From positions 124,001-188,000 of the forward strand of contig NZ_QEOP01000002.1 of assembly GCF_003097495.1 (NCBI RefSeq): a stretch of 64,000 bases of DNA, given 5' to 3'. The notes below the pieces were generated by a model that worked only from the letters and a program-made list of their open reading frames with translations, was not told where the DNA came from and did no database searches. This DNA is from Amnibacterium flavum. GTDB lineage: Bacteria; Actinomycetota; Actinomycetes; Actinomycetales; Microbacteriaceae. Positions 46,193 through 53,732 of this stretch are shown piece after piece. The translations under genes and the position numbers were made by a program. Position 1 is the first letter of the stretch, and every line of letters starts with the position of its first letter.

Positions 46193-46541
46193 CTAAATGC
46201 AGAAGGCCCCCGCCGTCAGGCGGGGGCCTTCTGCATTTCCGTGAGGAGTCGGGTGGGCCCACGTCCGCGAGGGGCCCCAAGTGCCGCGGAGCGGTAGTTG
46301 GGGTAGCGGATGGGGTGCCCCGCAACTAAATGCAGAGGGCCCCCGCCGCCAGGCGGGGGCCTTCTGTCTTTCCGTGAGGAGTCGGGTGGGCCCACGTCCG
46401 CGAGGGGCCCCAAGTGCCGCGGAGCGGTAGTTGGGGTAGCGGATGGGGTGCCCCGCAACTAGATGCAGAAGGCCCCCGCCGTCAGGCGGGGGCCTTCTGC
46501 ATCTCCGTGAGGAGTCAGGCGGGCCCACTTCCGCGAGGCCC
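46185..46541 (+). repeat. three tandem 133 bp units carrying the tRNA 3' end and a terminator hairpin
   Basis: CCCCGCAACTA, the last bases of tRNA-fMet plus the next bases, recurs at 46185, 46318 and 46451, period 133. Each unit then has a hairpin and a spacer including GAGGAGTCGGGTGGGCCCAC, with a block GCGGTAGTTGGGGTAGCGGAT before the next unit. The third unit is cut near 46541 and runs into the 3' end of a minus-strand gene. Confidence 0.9.
46195..46238. terminator. 20 bp stem terminator behind tRNA-fMet, unit 1
   Basis: Arms 46195-46214 and 46219-46238 (core GCAGAAGGCCCCCGCC / GGCGGGGGCCTTCTGC) pair perfectly around a GTCA loop and end in ATTT. The same hairpin recurs at 46328-46371 (with mismatches) and 46461-46504 (paired change AAATG/CATTT to AGATG/CATCT). 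It can end transcription from both directions. Confidence 0.85.
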
Positions 46542-46548
46542 GCTGAGC

Positions 46549-47697
46549 TCAGCTGAGAGTAGAGAGCGCCTGCTCCAGGTCGGCGATCAGGTCCTCGACG
46601 TTCTCGATTCCGACCGAGAGTCGCAGCAGGTCGGTGGGCACGGGGCTGCCGGCCCCTTCGACACTCGACCGGTGCTCGATGAGGCTCTCGACGCCGCCGA
46701 GCGAGGTGGCCCGCTTCCACAGCTTCACGTTCGCGGCGACGGCGATCGCAGCGGCCTCGCCGCCGGCGACCCGGATCGACAGCATGCCGCCGAACCCGCC
46801 GCTCATCTGCGCCTTCGCGATCTCGTGACCCGCGCTGCCGGGCAGCCCGGGGTAGAGCACCTCGACGACGCTGCCGTGCCCGTCGAAGTGCTCCGCGATG
46901 CGCTGCGCCGACGAACTCGCCGCACGCACCCGGAGGTAGAGCGTGCGCATGCCGCGGAGCAGCAGCCACGACTCCACCGAGCCGAGAGTGCCGCCGATCT
47001 GTGCGCGTACGCTCCGCAGGCGCCGCCAGTGCTCGTTGTCCGACCGTGTGGTGACGCTCCCCGCGGTGAGGTCGGAGTGGCCGTTCAGGTACTTCGTCGC
47101 GGAATGCATCACCAGGTCGGCGCCGAGATCGATCGGCTGGGTCAGGACCGGGGTCGCCGAGGTCGAGTCGACGGCGAGGAGCGCGCCGGCCCGGTGCGCG
47201 ATGTCGGCCGTGGCCGCGATGTCGGTGATGGTCCACAGCGGGTTCGCGGGCGTCTCGATCCAGACGAGCTTCGTCGAGCCCGGGCGCATCGCCGCCTCGA
47301 CGGCCGCCGGGTCGGTCATGTCGATCAGCTCGACGTCGAGCCCCCACGAGGTGGCGAAGTTCATCAGCCAGTTGCGCAGGCTCCAGTACATGACCTGAGG
47401 AGCCAGGACATGGTCGCCGGGGTGAAGCGCCTGGAACACAGCGGTGGCCGCCGCCATCCCGCTCGCGAACAGCAGGGTCTGATGGCCGTGCTCGAGCTCG
47501 GTGATGAGCGTCTCGGGCTGGTCGAACGCCGGGTTCTGATCGCGCATGTAGACACGGCCCGAACGGTAGGCGTTGTCCGCGTCGCGCACGTACGTGCTCG
47601 ACATGGGGATCGACGGGTTGATGGCCCGGGTGGTCTCATCCACCCACCCCAGTCCTTGTGCGGTCAGGCTCTCGGGATGGATGTTGTCGGCGACCAT
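46549..47697 (-). CDS. trans-sulfuration-type PLP enzyme (cystathionine gamma-synthase/lyase family)
   Basis: 382 residues of the Cys/Met metabolism PLP family. Motifs: SGMAAATAVFQAL (PLP phosphate), WIETPANPLWTITDI, AVDSTSATPVLTQPIDLGAD, and HSATKYLNGHSD with the Schiff-base Lys. LGGVESLIEHRSS near the C-terminus is typical for the gamma-synthase/lyase group. Lyase, synthase or O-acylhomoserine sulfhydrylase cannot be told apart by eye. ATG at 47697 with TAGCAT (47704-47709) 6 nt upstream. It terminates in the tandem hairpin array. Confidence 0.88.
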   Translation of the reverse strand: MVADNIHPESLTAQGLGWVDETTRAINPSIPMSSTYVRDADNAYRSGRVYMRDQNPAFDQPETLITELEHGHQTLLFASGMAAATAVFQALHPGDHVLAPQVMYWSLRNWLMNFATSWGLDVELIDMTDPAAVEAAMRPGSTKLVWIETPANPLWTITDIAATADIAHRAGALLAVDSTSATPVLTQPIDLGADLVMHSATKYLNGHSDLTAGSVTTRSDNEHWRRLRSVRAQIGGTLGSVESWLLLRGMRTLYLRVRAASSSAQRIAEHFDGHGSVVEVLYPGLPGSAGHEIAKAQMSGGFGGMLSIRVAGGEAAAIAVAANVKLWKRATSLGGVESLIEHRSSVEGAGSPVPTDLLRLSVGIENVEDLIADLEQALSTLS

Positions 47698-47850
47698 GTG
47701 GCAATGCTAACGGGGGTGGATCGGGCGGACAGCTCGCGGATCCGTGGCCGCCGCCCAGGCTGGGAGGGCTCCGAGACGGCCCCGGCTAGGGTGACCGCAG
47801 CGCCCGCCGCATCGGCGGTGCGCGCCGCAGAACTGATTGGACTCCCCAGC

Positions 47851-48735
47851 ATGAAGGTCGTCGTCACCGGATCACGCGGCAAGGTCGGTCGTGCCGCCAC
47901 GCAGGCGCTCGTCGACGCGGGGCACGACGTGCTCGGCGTCGACCGTGTGAGCCCCGTCTTCGATGCGGGCGTCGTCGTTCCGGGGCGCTACCAGATGGCC
48001 GACCTGACCGACGCCGGCGCCGCCTTCGCCGTCACGGCCGGCGCGGACGCTGTCGTGCACGTCGCCGCCATCCCGCAGCCCACCGGCAACCCCGCGCACG
48101 TCGTGCTGCAGACGAACGTGATGTCCACGTTCAACATGGTCGAGGCGGCCGTCCGCTTCGGGGTGAGGCGCTTCGTCAACATCTCGAGCGAGAGCATCGT
48201 GGGCAATTTCTTCCCCGAGCGCCCCTTCCTGCCCGACTACGCTCCCGTCGACGAGCAGCACCCTCTGCACCCTCAGGACCCGTACGCGCTGTCGAAGCTG
48301 TTCGGCGAGCAGATGATGGACGCGGCGGTGCGCAGGTCGGATATCAAGGCGATCTCGATCCGGCCCAGCACCGTGCACAACGAGGACAACTACGAAGTGA
48401 ATCTCGGCCCGCAGGTGCGCGACCCCTCGAACCTCAGCGCGAACCTGTGGAGCTACATCGACGTCTACGACCTGGCTGACGCCATCGTGCTCGCGACCGA
48501 GTCGGATCTGCCCGGCCATGAGGTGTTCTACATCGCCTCCCCGGACAACGCCGGCGGACACGACTTCGCGGAGATCCTGAAGCGCTACTACGGCGATCGG
48601 ATCGAGCTCCGCGATCTCGCGCGGGTCGATGCGTCGGGAATCTCCATCGAGAAGGCCCGCCGCCTGCTGGGCTTCAACCCCACGCGCTCCTGGTCCGACT
48701 ACCTCGACCCGTCAGGCCGCTCACTGGTCGTCTGA
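47851..48735 (+). CDS. NAD(P)-dependent epimerase/dehydratase (extended SDR)
   Basis: 294 residues with Rossmann motif GSRGKVGRAA at 7-16, D-V-V-H-V-A-A at the end of beta-4 and the catalytic YALSK with Ser in ISSES. The sequence DPYALSKLFGEQMMDAA and the short C-terminal region fit uronate dehydrogenase- or UDP-glucose-epimerase-like SDRs. Substrate not determinable. The start ATG has no clear SD. The stop codon directly abuts the stop of the next, opposite-strand gene (TGA at 48733-48735, then TCA). Confidence 0.82.
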   Translation: MKVVVTGSRGKVGRAATQALVDAGHDVLGVDRVSPVFDAGVVVPGRYQMADLTDAGAAFAVTAGADAVVHVAAIPQPTGNPAHVVLQTNVMSTFNMVEAAVRFGVRRFVNISSESIVGNFFPERPFLPDYAPVDEQHPLHPQDPYALSKLFGEQMMDAAVRRSDIKAISIRPSTVHNEDNYEVNLGPQVRDPSNLSANLWSYIDVYDLADAIVLATESDLPGHEVFYIASPDNAGGHDFAEILKRYYGDRIELRDLARVDASGISIEKARRLLGFNPTRSWSDYLDPSGRSLVV

Positions 48736-49329
48736 TCACCACCCCAGCAGGCTGGTCACCCCGAGCGCCGCTGCGGCGACGAGGCCGGTCCACAGCACGA
48801 TCGCGATGACCTGCCAGAGGATGACCCAGTGCTTCGGGGTGCCGGATGCCACGAGGAACGCGGCGGTCAGATGGGTCGGGAGAGCGAGAGGGGCGAGGAT
48901 GCTCGCCCCGGGGACGCCGAACCGGACCAGCCAGCGACTGAGCCGCTCCCGGCCCTTGCTCCGCTTGGCGGGTTTGGTGCCGGTTTCCTGGCCGGCGCCG
49001 ACCGCTGCCTCGTCGACGAGAGTCGACCCGCCGGCGGTCGACGTCGCACCGACCGACACGGTGGTCGGGGCTGTGCGGCGCGCGCGGCGTGCGACTACCG
49101 ATTCGCGGACCCGTGAGCTGAGCAGCACGACCGCGATCACCGCGAGGATGTTGCCGGCCGCTCCGGCGAGAGCGGCGACGATCGGGTTGATACCGACGAG
49201 GATGCCGAGAGCCGCGGAGCCCTCGCCTTCGACGTACGGGATCATCCCCATACCTGCGACCACCAGCGGCTGCACGAATTCGGGCAGCTGGTCGACCAGG
49301 TTCTGAAGTCCTTCGTAGGGACTGGACAT
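48736..49329 (-). CDS. small multi-drug export-like membrane protein under MerR control
   Basis: 197 residues with about five helices. The layout (VAGMGMIPYVEGEGSAALGILVGINPIVAALAGAAGNILAVI ... GVPGASILAPLALPTHLTAAFLVASG) resembles the 'small multi-drug export protein' family PF06695. A charged Ala/Thr/Lys-rich loop links the halves. ATG with AAGGAGAAC upstream. A MerR-type promoter (TTGACC, 19 bp, TTTACT) lies at 49377-49407, so it is very likely regulated by the adjacent MerR protein. Transported compound unknown. Confidence 0.7.
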   Translation of the reverse strand: MSSPYEGLQNLVDQLPEFVQPLVVAGMGMIPYVEGEGSAALGILVGINPIVAALAGAAGNILAVIAVVLLSSRVRESVVARRARRTAPTTVSVGATSTAGGSTLVDEAAVGAGQETGTKPAKRSKGRERLSRWLVRFGVPGASILAPLALPTHLTAAFLVASGTPKHWVILWQVIAIVLWTGLVAAAALGVTSLLGW

Positions 49330-49376
49330 GTGCGTTCTCCTTCTTGGGGCCACGGTCGGACGACCGTGCGGGAAGG

Positions 49377-49407
49377 AGTAAAGACCGTGTTCCCGGAACA
49401 GGGTCAA
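49377..49407 (-). promoter_or_regulatory. MerR-type promoter/operator of the exporter-like gene
   Basis: On the minus strand: -35 TTGACC (49402-49407), 19 bp spacer CTGTTCCGGGAACACGGTC, -10 TTTACT (49377-49382). The spacer is a dyad (TGTTCC-GGAACA) and the 19 bp length is the overlong spacing that MerR activators correct. A matching copy lies upstream of the MerR gene itself. Confidence 0.85.
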
Positions 49408-50159
49408 GCGGTCGGATCCGCCGTCGGCGAACCCGTCGCCTCCACCATCTCCCGGGCGATCGCACTGGCCCGGACGATCACGTCGAGTTGCGCGGGGGTG
49501 TACAGCGCGGCGACGGATTCGAGGAAGGTGTTCTGCGTGACGCCGGGCGCTTTGATGAGGTGCGCCGTCGGGTCGCTCAACCACGGGTAGGCGCTGAGAT
49601 GGCGGGCCAGCAGTGGTGCGTATCGCTCTGCGAGCTGCTGGCGCTCGGTGTCGTCGGCATCGGGTCGGAGATCCTCGAACGCGGTGGTCACCTCAACCGG
49701 GTCATCCGCGATCATCTGCCGCAGATCGCCCATCGCTTCGTCGTCGTAGAGCTGGGCGTAGATGAGCATGAGCGACTGCTCGGGTTTCGAGAGACGGGCG
49801 GCGACGTTCTCGAACCCTGCGGGTACGCCGGCGACGGAGGAGCCCTCGAGGATGGCGCGGATCTCGGCCCGAGCGCGTTGCAGTCTCTCGATGCTCGCGC
49901 CGAGGTCGGCGTCGATGGCTCGAAGCGCATCTGCCGAGGCGTCGCCGCTGGCGCCGACCTGTTCGATCTGCTCGAGAGGCACGCCCAGCTCCCTCAGGCG
50001 GCGGATCTGCAGGAGTCGGACGAGGTGTCGGACCTGGTACTGCTTGTAGCCGTTCGACATGCGGTCCGGCTCGGCGAGGAGACCGGTCCGGTGGTAGTGG
50101 CGCACCGTGTTCACCGTCGTACCCGCCAGATCCGCGAGCTCGCGTGTGCTCCAAGGCAT
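49404..50159 (-). CDS. MerR family transcriptional regulator
   Basis: 251 residues. N-terminal MerR HTH and wing (STRELADLAGTTVNTVRHYHRTGLLAEPDRMSNGYKQYQVRHLVRLLQIRRLRELGVPLEQI), a coiled-coil dimerisation helix (about 80-115) and a helical C-terminal effector domain without cysteine clusters, so metal sensing is unlikely and an organic ligand is probable. ATG with GGAAAGG upstream. Autoregulated by the promoter at 50190-50220. Confidence 0.92.
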   Translation of the reverse strand: MPWSTRELADLAGTTVNTVRHYHRTGLLAEPDRMSNGYKQYQVRHLVRLLQIRRLRELGVPLEQIEQVGASGDASADALRAIDADLGASIERLQRARAEIRAILEGSSVAGVPAGFENVAARLSKPEQSLMLIYAQLYDDEAMGDLRQMIADDPVEVTTAFEDLRPDADDTERQQLAERYAPLLARHLSAYPWLSDPTAHLIKAPGVTQNTFLESVAALYTPAQLDVIVRASAIAREMVEATGSPTADPTA

Positions 50160-50189
50160 TCGTGCCGCCTTTCCTGTCTCGGCACGGCT

Positions 50190-50220
50190 ATTCAAGACCG
50201 TGTTCCCGCAACACGGTCAA
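50190..50220 (-). promoter_or_regulatory. MerR-type promoter/operator of the merR gene
   Basis: Minus strand: -35 TTGACC (50215-50220), 19 bp spacer GTGTTGCGGGAACACGGTC, -10 TTGAAT (50190-50195). It shares the GGGAACACGGTC half-site and exact spacing with the promoter at 49377-49407. Confidence 0.85.
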
Positions 50221-50232
50221 GCATCACGTCCG

Positions 50233-50811
50233 TCAGCCGAGTGCGGCGCGAACGTGCTCCGTCAGGAGCGGCACCGTCGTGTCCTGGAACCAGGGGTTGC
50301 GGGTCCGCCAGCCGCGAGCCAGGGGAGAGGGGTGCACGATGGGGAAGAACGGGAGGTAGGTCTCGGCCACGCGGACGGTCTCGGTGAGAGTCTTCGGGGC
50401 GCCGGACCCGAGGTAGTGGCGCTGCGCGTACGACCCGATGAGGACCGTCAGCCGGACCCCGGTGAGCTGCTCGAGGACGGGTGGGTGCCATCTGTCGGCG
50501 AAATCGCGGCGTGGTGGCACGTCTCCGCTCGCCGCCTTGCCGGGGTAGTAGAAGTCCATCGGGACGATCGCGACGTTGCGCGGATCGTAGAACTCGGTGC
50601 GGGTGACGCCGAGCCAGGATCGGAGCAGATCGCCGCTGCGATCGTTCCAGGGGATGCCGCTGTCCTGAGCGACCCGACCGGGCGCCTGGCTGATGATCAG
50701 TACGCGCGCTTCGGGGTGCGCCACGAAGAGCGGCTCGTATCCGCGTTCTCGCGCCCAGGCGTTGCTGGGGTGATCGGTGATCTCGGCGCGCAGGCGGTCG
50801 AGTTCATCCAC
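50233..50811 (-). CDS. uracil-DNA glycosylase superfamily protein
   Basis: 192 residues. UDG-fold motifs: LIISQAPGRVAQDSGIPWNDRSGDLLRSWLG (motif A, with the Gly-x-x-x-x-D/N type loop) and FFPIVHPSPLARGW (HPS motif B). Overall this matches the family-5-like or 'uracil-DNA glycosylase family protein' group rather than Ung. GTG at 50811 is used; GACACT lies 6 nt upstream, and an in-frame ATG at 50841 is the alternative. Base excision repair role inferred. Confidence 0.82.
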   Translation of the reverse strand: MDELDRLRAEITDHPSNAWARERGYEPLFVAHPEARVLIISQAPGRVAQDSGIPWNDRSGDLLRSWLGVTRTEFYDPRNVAIVPMDFYYPGKAASGDVPPRRDFADRWHPPVLEQLTGVRLTVLIGSYAQRHYLGSGAPKTLTETVRVAETYLPFFPIVHPSPLARGWRTRNPWFQDTTVPLLTEHVRAALG

Positions 50812-50859
50812 CCGTCCAGTGTCGCCGATCGGCCAGGGCACCCGCCGGGAGGGGGATCG

Positions 50860-51900
50860 TCACCCGTCGACCGAGCGTTCCGCGGGGTGATCGGTCGATT
50901 CGCGCGCGACGATGGTGAAGTCGGTCGTGAACCGCTGGGGCGGCTGCCGGTCGTTCTTCTCCTCGATCCGGTGGAGGAGTCGCTCGACGGCGAGCCGAGC
51001 GATCTGCGATCGGCCCGGGTCGACGCTCGAGAGGGAGGGGATGGAGAATCGGGTCGCCTCGATATCGTCGAATCCGATGATCGCGATGTCCTCCGGCACC
51101 CGGAACCGCGCCTCGGCCAGGGCCCTCAGCGCCCCGACCGCAAGGGTGTCGTTCATCGCGAACACGGCGTCGAACGGTGCGCCCGAGCGGATGAGAGCTC
51201 GCGTCGCCTCGGCCGCGTCGTCGTGATCCCAGTGCGCGGGCCCGACGACCAGGGCGGGGTCGTAAGCGATGCCCGCCTGCTGCAGAGCCAACTGATAGCC
51301 GGCCGCGCGCAGGTTCGCCGACCCCGCCTCGTCGAGTCGCTCGGCATCGACTCCGAGAAGGGCGATCCGGCGGCGTCCGCGCGAGATCAGGTGCTCGACC
51401 GCCGCGGTCGCCGCCTCGATGTTGAGCATGGTCACATGGTCGGTGGGTCCGTCGAACATGCGCTCGCCGAGCAGCACGAGGGGGAACCGGACGTTCAGGA
51501 GATCCCGATCGTCCTGTCCGAGGCTGGCCGGGCTGAACAGCAGGCCGTCGGTCAGTCGGAGCCGGCGCCCCGAGAGCACGTCGAGTTCCGCCTCGCGCAG
51601 CCCGTTGGTCTGGCTGACGAGCACGCTGACACCGTGAAGATCCGCCGCCTCGATCACCGCGTCCGCGAGCTCTGCGAAGTAGTTCTCCCGAATGGACGGG
51701 ATCGCCAAGCCGATGGCGCCGGTCCTGCCCGAACGGAGTCCGCGTGCGGACATGTTCGGCTGGTAGTCGAGCTCCTCGATGGCGCTCTGCACTCGGGCTC
51801 GGGTCTCGTCCCGCACGTTCGGATGATCGTGGATGACGTTCGAGACGGTCTTGATCGACACCTCGGCGAGCCGGGCGACATCGCGAAGGGTCGCGGCCAA
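50860..51900 (-). CDS. LacI family transcriptional repressor
   Basis: 346 residues from a TTG start: HTH with hinge (TLRDVARLAEVSIKTVSNVIHDHPNVRDETRARVQSAIEELDYQPNMSARGLRSGRTGAIGL) and a sugar-binding periplasmic-type domain. TTG at 51900 is preceded by CGGAGGACCC and puts the HTH at residue 4, the normal place; a longer ATG start at 51996 would add 32 unusual residues. Divergent from the GH51 gene, with the palindrome TACAACGTTGTA between them. Likely controls arabinofuranoside use. Confidence 0.9.
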   Translation of the reverse strand: MAATLRDVARLAEVSIKTVSNVIHDHPNVRDETRARVQSAIEELDYQPNMSARGLRSGRTGAIGLAIPSIRENYFAELADAVIEAADLHGVSVLVSQTNGLREAELDVLSGRRLRLTDGLLFSPASLGQDDRDLLNVRFPLVLLGERMFDGPTDHVTMLNIEAATAAVEHLISRGRRRIALLGVDAERLDEAGSANLRAAGYQLALQQAGIAYDPALVVGPAHWDHDDAAEATRALIRSGAPFDAVFAMNDTLAVGALRALAEARFRVPEDIAIIGFDDIEATRFSIPSLSSVDPGRSQIARLAVERLLHRIEEKNDRQPPQRFTTDFTIVARESTDHPAERSVDG

Positions 51901-52046
51901 GGGTCCTCCGTCTCGCAGGGGCGTATCGTCGGCACACTGTATCGGCAGGTAGCGGTCATTGGGCTTCGAGGGCTCGTGCCGAACACGCTTCCCCAAGGCG
52001 CTGGCTGACCGGATCAGAGGTGCGGTATCGTCACCTCGATCGCGTA

Positions 52047-52058
52047 TACAACGTTGTA
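52047..52058. promoter_or_regulatory. LacI-type operator
   Basis: Perfect 12 bp palindrome TACAACGTTGTA with the central CG step typical of LacI/GalR operators. It overlaps a TATACA -10-like hexamer at 52045-52050 in front of the GH51 gene. Confidence 0.75.
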
Positions 52059-52136
52059 ATCATCGCCCGTGCGTGGGGCGCTGGGGGTCGCGCCCGAACG
52101 CCGTCGCACACTCGAACGTCAGGAGAGCCTCGCCCC

Positions 52137-53669
52137 ATGATCCGCGCACGCATGACCGTCGACCCGCATTTCGTCGTGGGCCCCATCGACCGACGCCTCT
52201 TCGGCTCGTTCGTGGAGCACCTCGGACGGTGCGTCTACGACGGGATCTACGAGCCCGGCCATCCCGAGGCCGACGAGAACGGGTTCCGGCGCGATGTCAG
52301 CGACCTCGTCCGCGAGCTGGGCGTCTCGACGATCCGATACCCCGGCGGCAATTTCGTCTCGGGGTACCGCTGGGAGGACGGCGTCGGACCCCGCGACCGG
52401 CGCCCGCGCCGACTCGATCTCGCATGGCACTCGACCGAGAGCAACGAGGTGGGGCTCGACGAGTTCGCCGGCTGGCTGCGCGGCATCGGCAGCGAGCTGA
52501 TGTACGCCGTCAACCTCGGCACGCGAGGGGTCCAGGAGGCACTCGACGTGCTCGAGTACTCCAACATCCGCTCCGGCACGACTCTCTCCGACCAGCGGGT
52601 CGACAACGGCACGCTCGAGCCGCACGGTATCCGGATGTGGTGCCTCGGCAACGAGATGGACGGCCCGTGGCAGCTGGGCCACAGCTCGGCGCACGAGTAC
52701 GGGCGCGCCGCCGCGAAGGTCGCGAGCGCGATGCGACAGGTCGATCCCGGACTCGAACTGGTCGTCTGCGGCAGCTCAGGCGCTCAGATGCCCACCTTCG
52801 GCGCCTGGGAGCGGGAGGTGCTCGAGCTCACCTACGACGAGGTCGACTTCATCTCCTGCCACGCCTACTACGAGCCGGTCGACGGCGACCTCGGCAGCTT
52901 CCTCGCCTCGGCCGTCGACATGGATCGCTTCATCGACACCGTCACCGCGACCGCCGACCACGTCAAGGCGCTGCGACGCAGCGAGAAGACGATGCAGATC
53001 TCGTTCGACGAGTGGAACGTCTGGTACCAGTCGCGGTACAACGAGGTCGACAAGATCACCGATGCCGAGTCCTGGCCGTCGGCCCCGCGACTGCTCGAGG
53101 ACGCCTACTCCGTGACCGACGCCGTGGTGGTCGGAAGCCTGCTCATCTCCCTGCTGCGTCACGCCGACCGGGTGACCTCGGCCAGCCTGGCTCAGCTGGT
53201 CAACGTCATCGCCCCGATCATGACCGAGCCCGGTGGACCGGCATGGCGGCAGACCACGTTCTTCCCGTTCGCCGTGACATCACGACTCGCCCGAGGGCGG
53301 AGCCTGCAGCTCAAGCTCGACGCCCCCACCTACCGCACGGAGAGGTACGGGGAGGTGCCGCTGGTCGATGCCGTCGCCACCTTCGAGCAGGATGCGGGGG
53401 AGGCCGCCGTCTTCCTGGTGAACCGCAGTCTCGACCAGTCGATCACCGTCGAGGTCGAGATCGGGCAGCTGGGCCGGATGACGGTCGTCTCCGCCCAGAC
53501 CATGCACGACGAGGACCTCGACGCGGTCAACACGCTCGCGGATCAGACGCGAGTGGGTCTCGCCGACAATGCGAGCGCGGCGATCAGCGGAACCACTCTC
53601 ACCGTCGAACTGCCGCCTGTGTCCTGGACCGCCATCGAGCTGTCGGGTGACGGAGCCGAAGAGGACTGA
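52137..53669 (+). CDS. alpha-L-arabinofuranosidase, GH51
   Basis: Releases terminal L-arabinofuranose from arabinan or arabinoxylan fragments; no signal peptide, so intracellular. 510 residues. The catalytic acid/base is Glu173 in CLGNEMDGPW and the nucleophile Glu292 in SFDEWNVWY. RLFGSFVEHLGRCVYDGIYEPGHP at the N-terminus and IRYPGGNFVSGYRWEDGVGP are GH51 hallmarks; a beta-sandwich domain ends the protein. ATG with AGGAGAG 9 bases upstream. LacI operator at 52047. Confidence 0.96.
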   Translation: MIRARMTVDPHFVVGPIDRRLFGSFVEHLGRCVYDGIYEPGHPEADENGFRRDVSDLVRELGVSTIRYPGGNFVSGYRWEDGVGPRDRRPRRLDLAWHSTESNEVGLDEFAGWLRGIGSELMYAVNLGTRGVQEALDVLEYSNIRSGTTLSDQRVDNGTLEPHGIRMWCLGNEMDGPWQLGHSSAHEYGRAAAKVASAMRQVDPGLELVVCGSSGAQMPTFGAWEREVLELTYDEVDFISCHAYYEPVDGDLGSFLASAVDMDRFIDTVTATADHVKALRRSEKTMQISFDEWNVWYQSRYNEVDKITDAESWPSAPRLLEDAYSVTDAVVVGSLLISLLRHADRVTSASLAQLVNVIAPIMTEPGGPAWRQTTFFPFAVTSRLARGRSLQLKLDAPTYRTERYGEVPLVDAVATFEQDAGEAAVFLVNRSLDQSITVEVEIGQLGRMTVVSAQTMHDEDLDAVNTLADQTRVGLADNASAAISGTTLTVELPPVSWTAIELSGDGAEED

Positions 53670-53693
53670 CCCGAGTGGAGCGCGATGCGCTCA

Positions 53694-53729
53694 CGCTTCC
53701 GGCGGCTCGGGAGGAAGCTGCCGGAAGCG
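53694..53729. terminator. bidirectional hairpin between GH51 and dehydratase genes
   Basis: Perfect arms CGCTTCCGGC (53694-53703) and GCCGGAAGCG (53720-53729) around 16 bases, directly between two convergent stop codons. Confidence 0.75.
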
Positions 53730-53732
53730 CGC

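Noticed and set aside
46185-46541. CRISPR-like spacing of repeated hairpins
   Set aside because: Units are 133 bp, nearly identical throughout with no unique spacers, and no cas genes are present; it is a plain tandem duplication.
46185-46541. Integrated element bounded by att sites
   Set aside because: Distances between copies are only 133 bp, so no cargo can lie between them; an att origin is kept only as a hypothesis.
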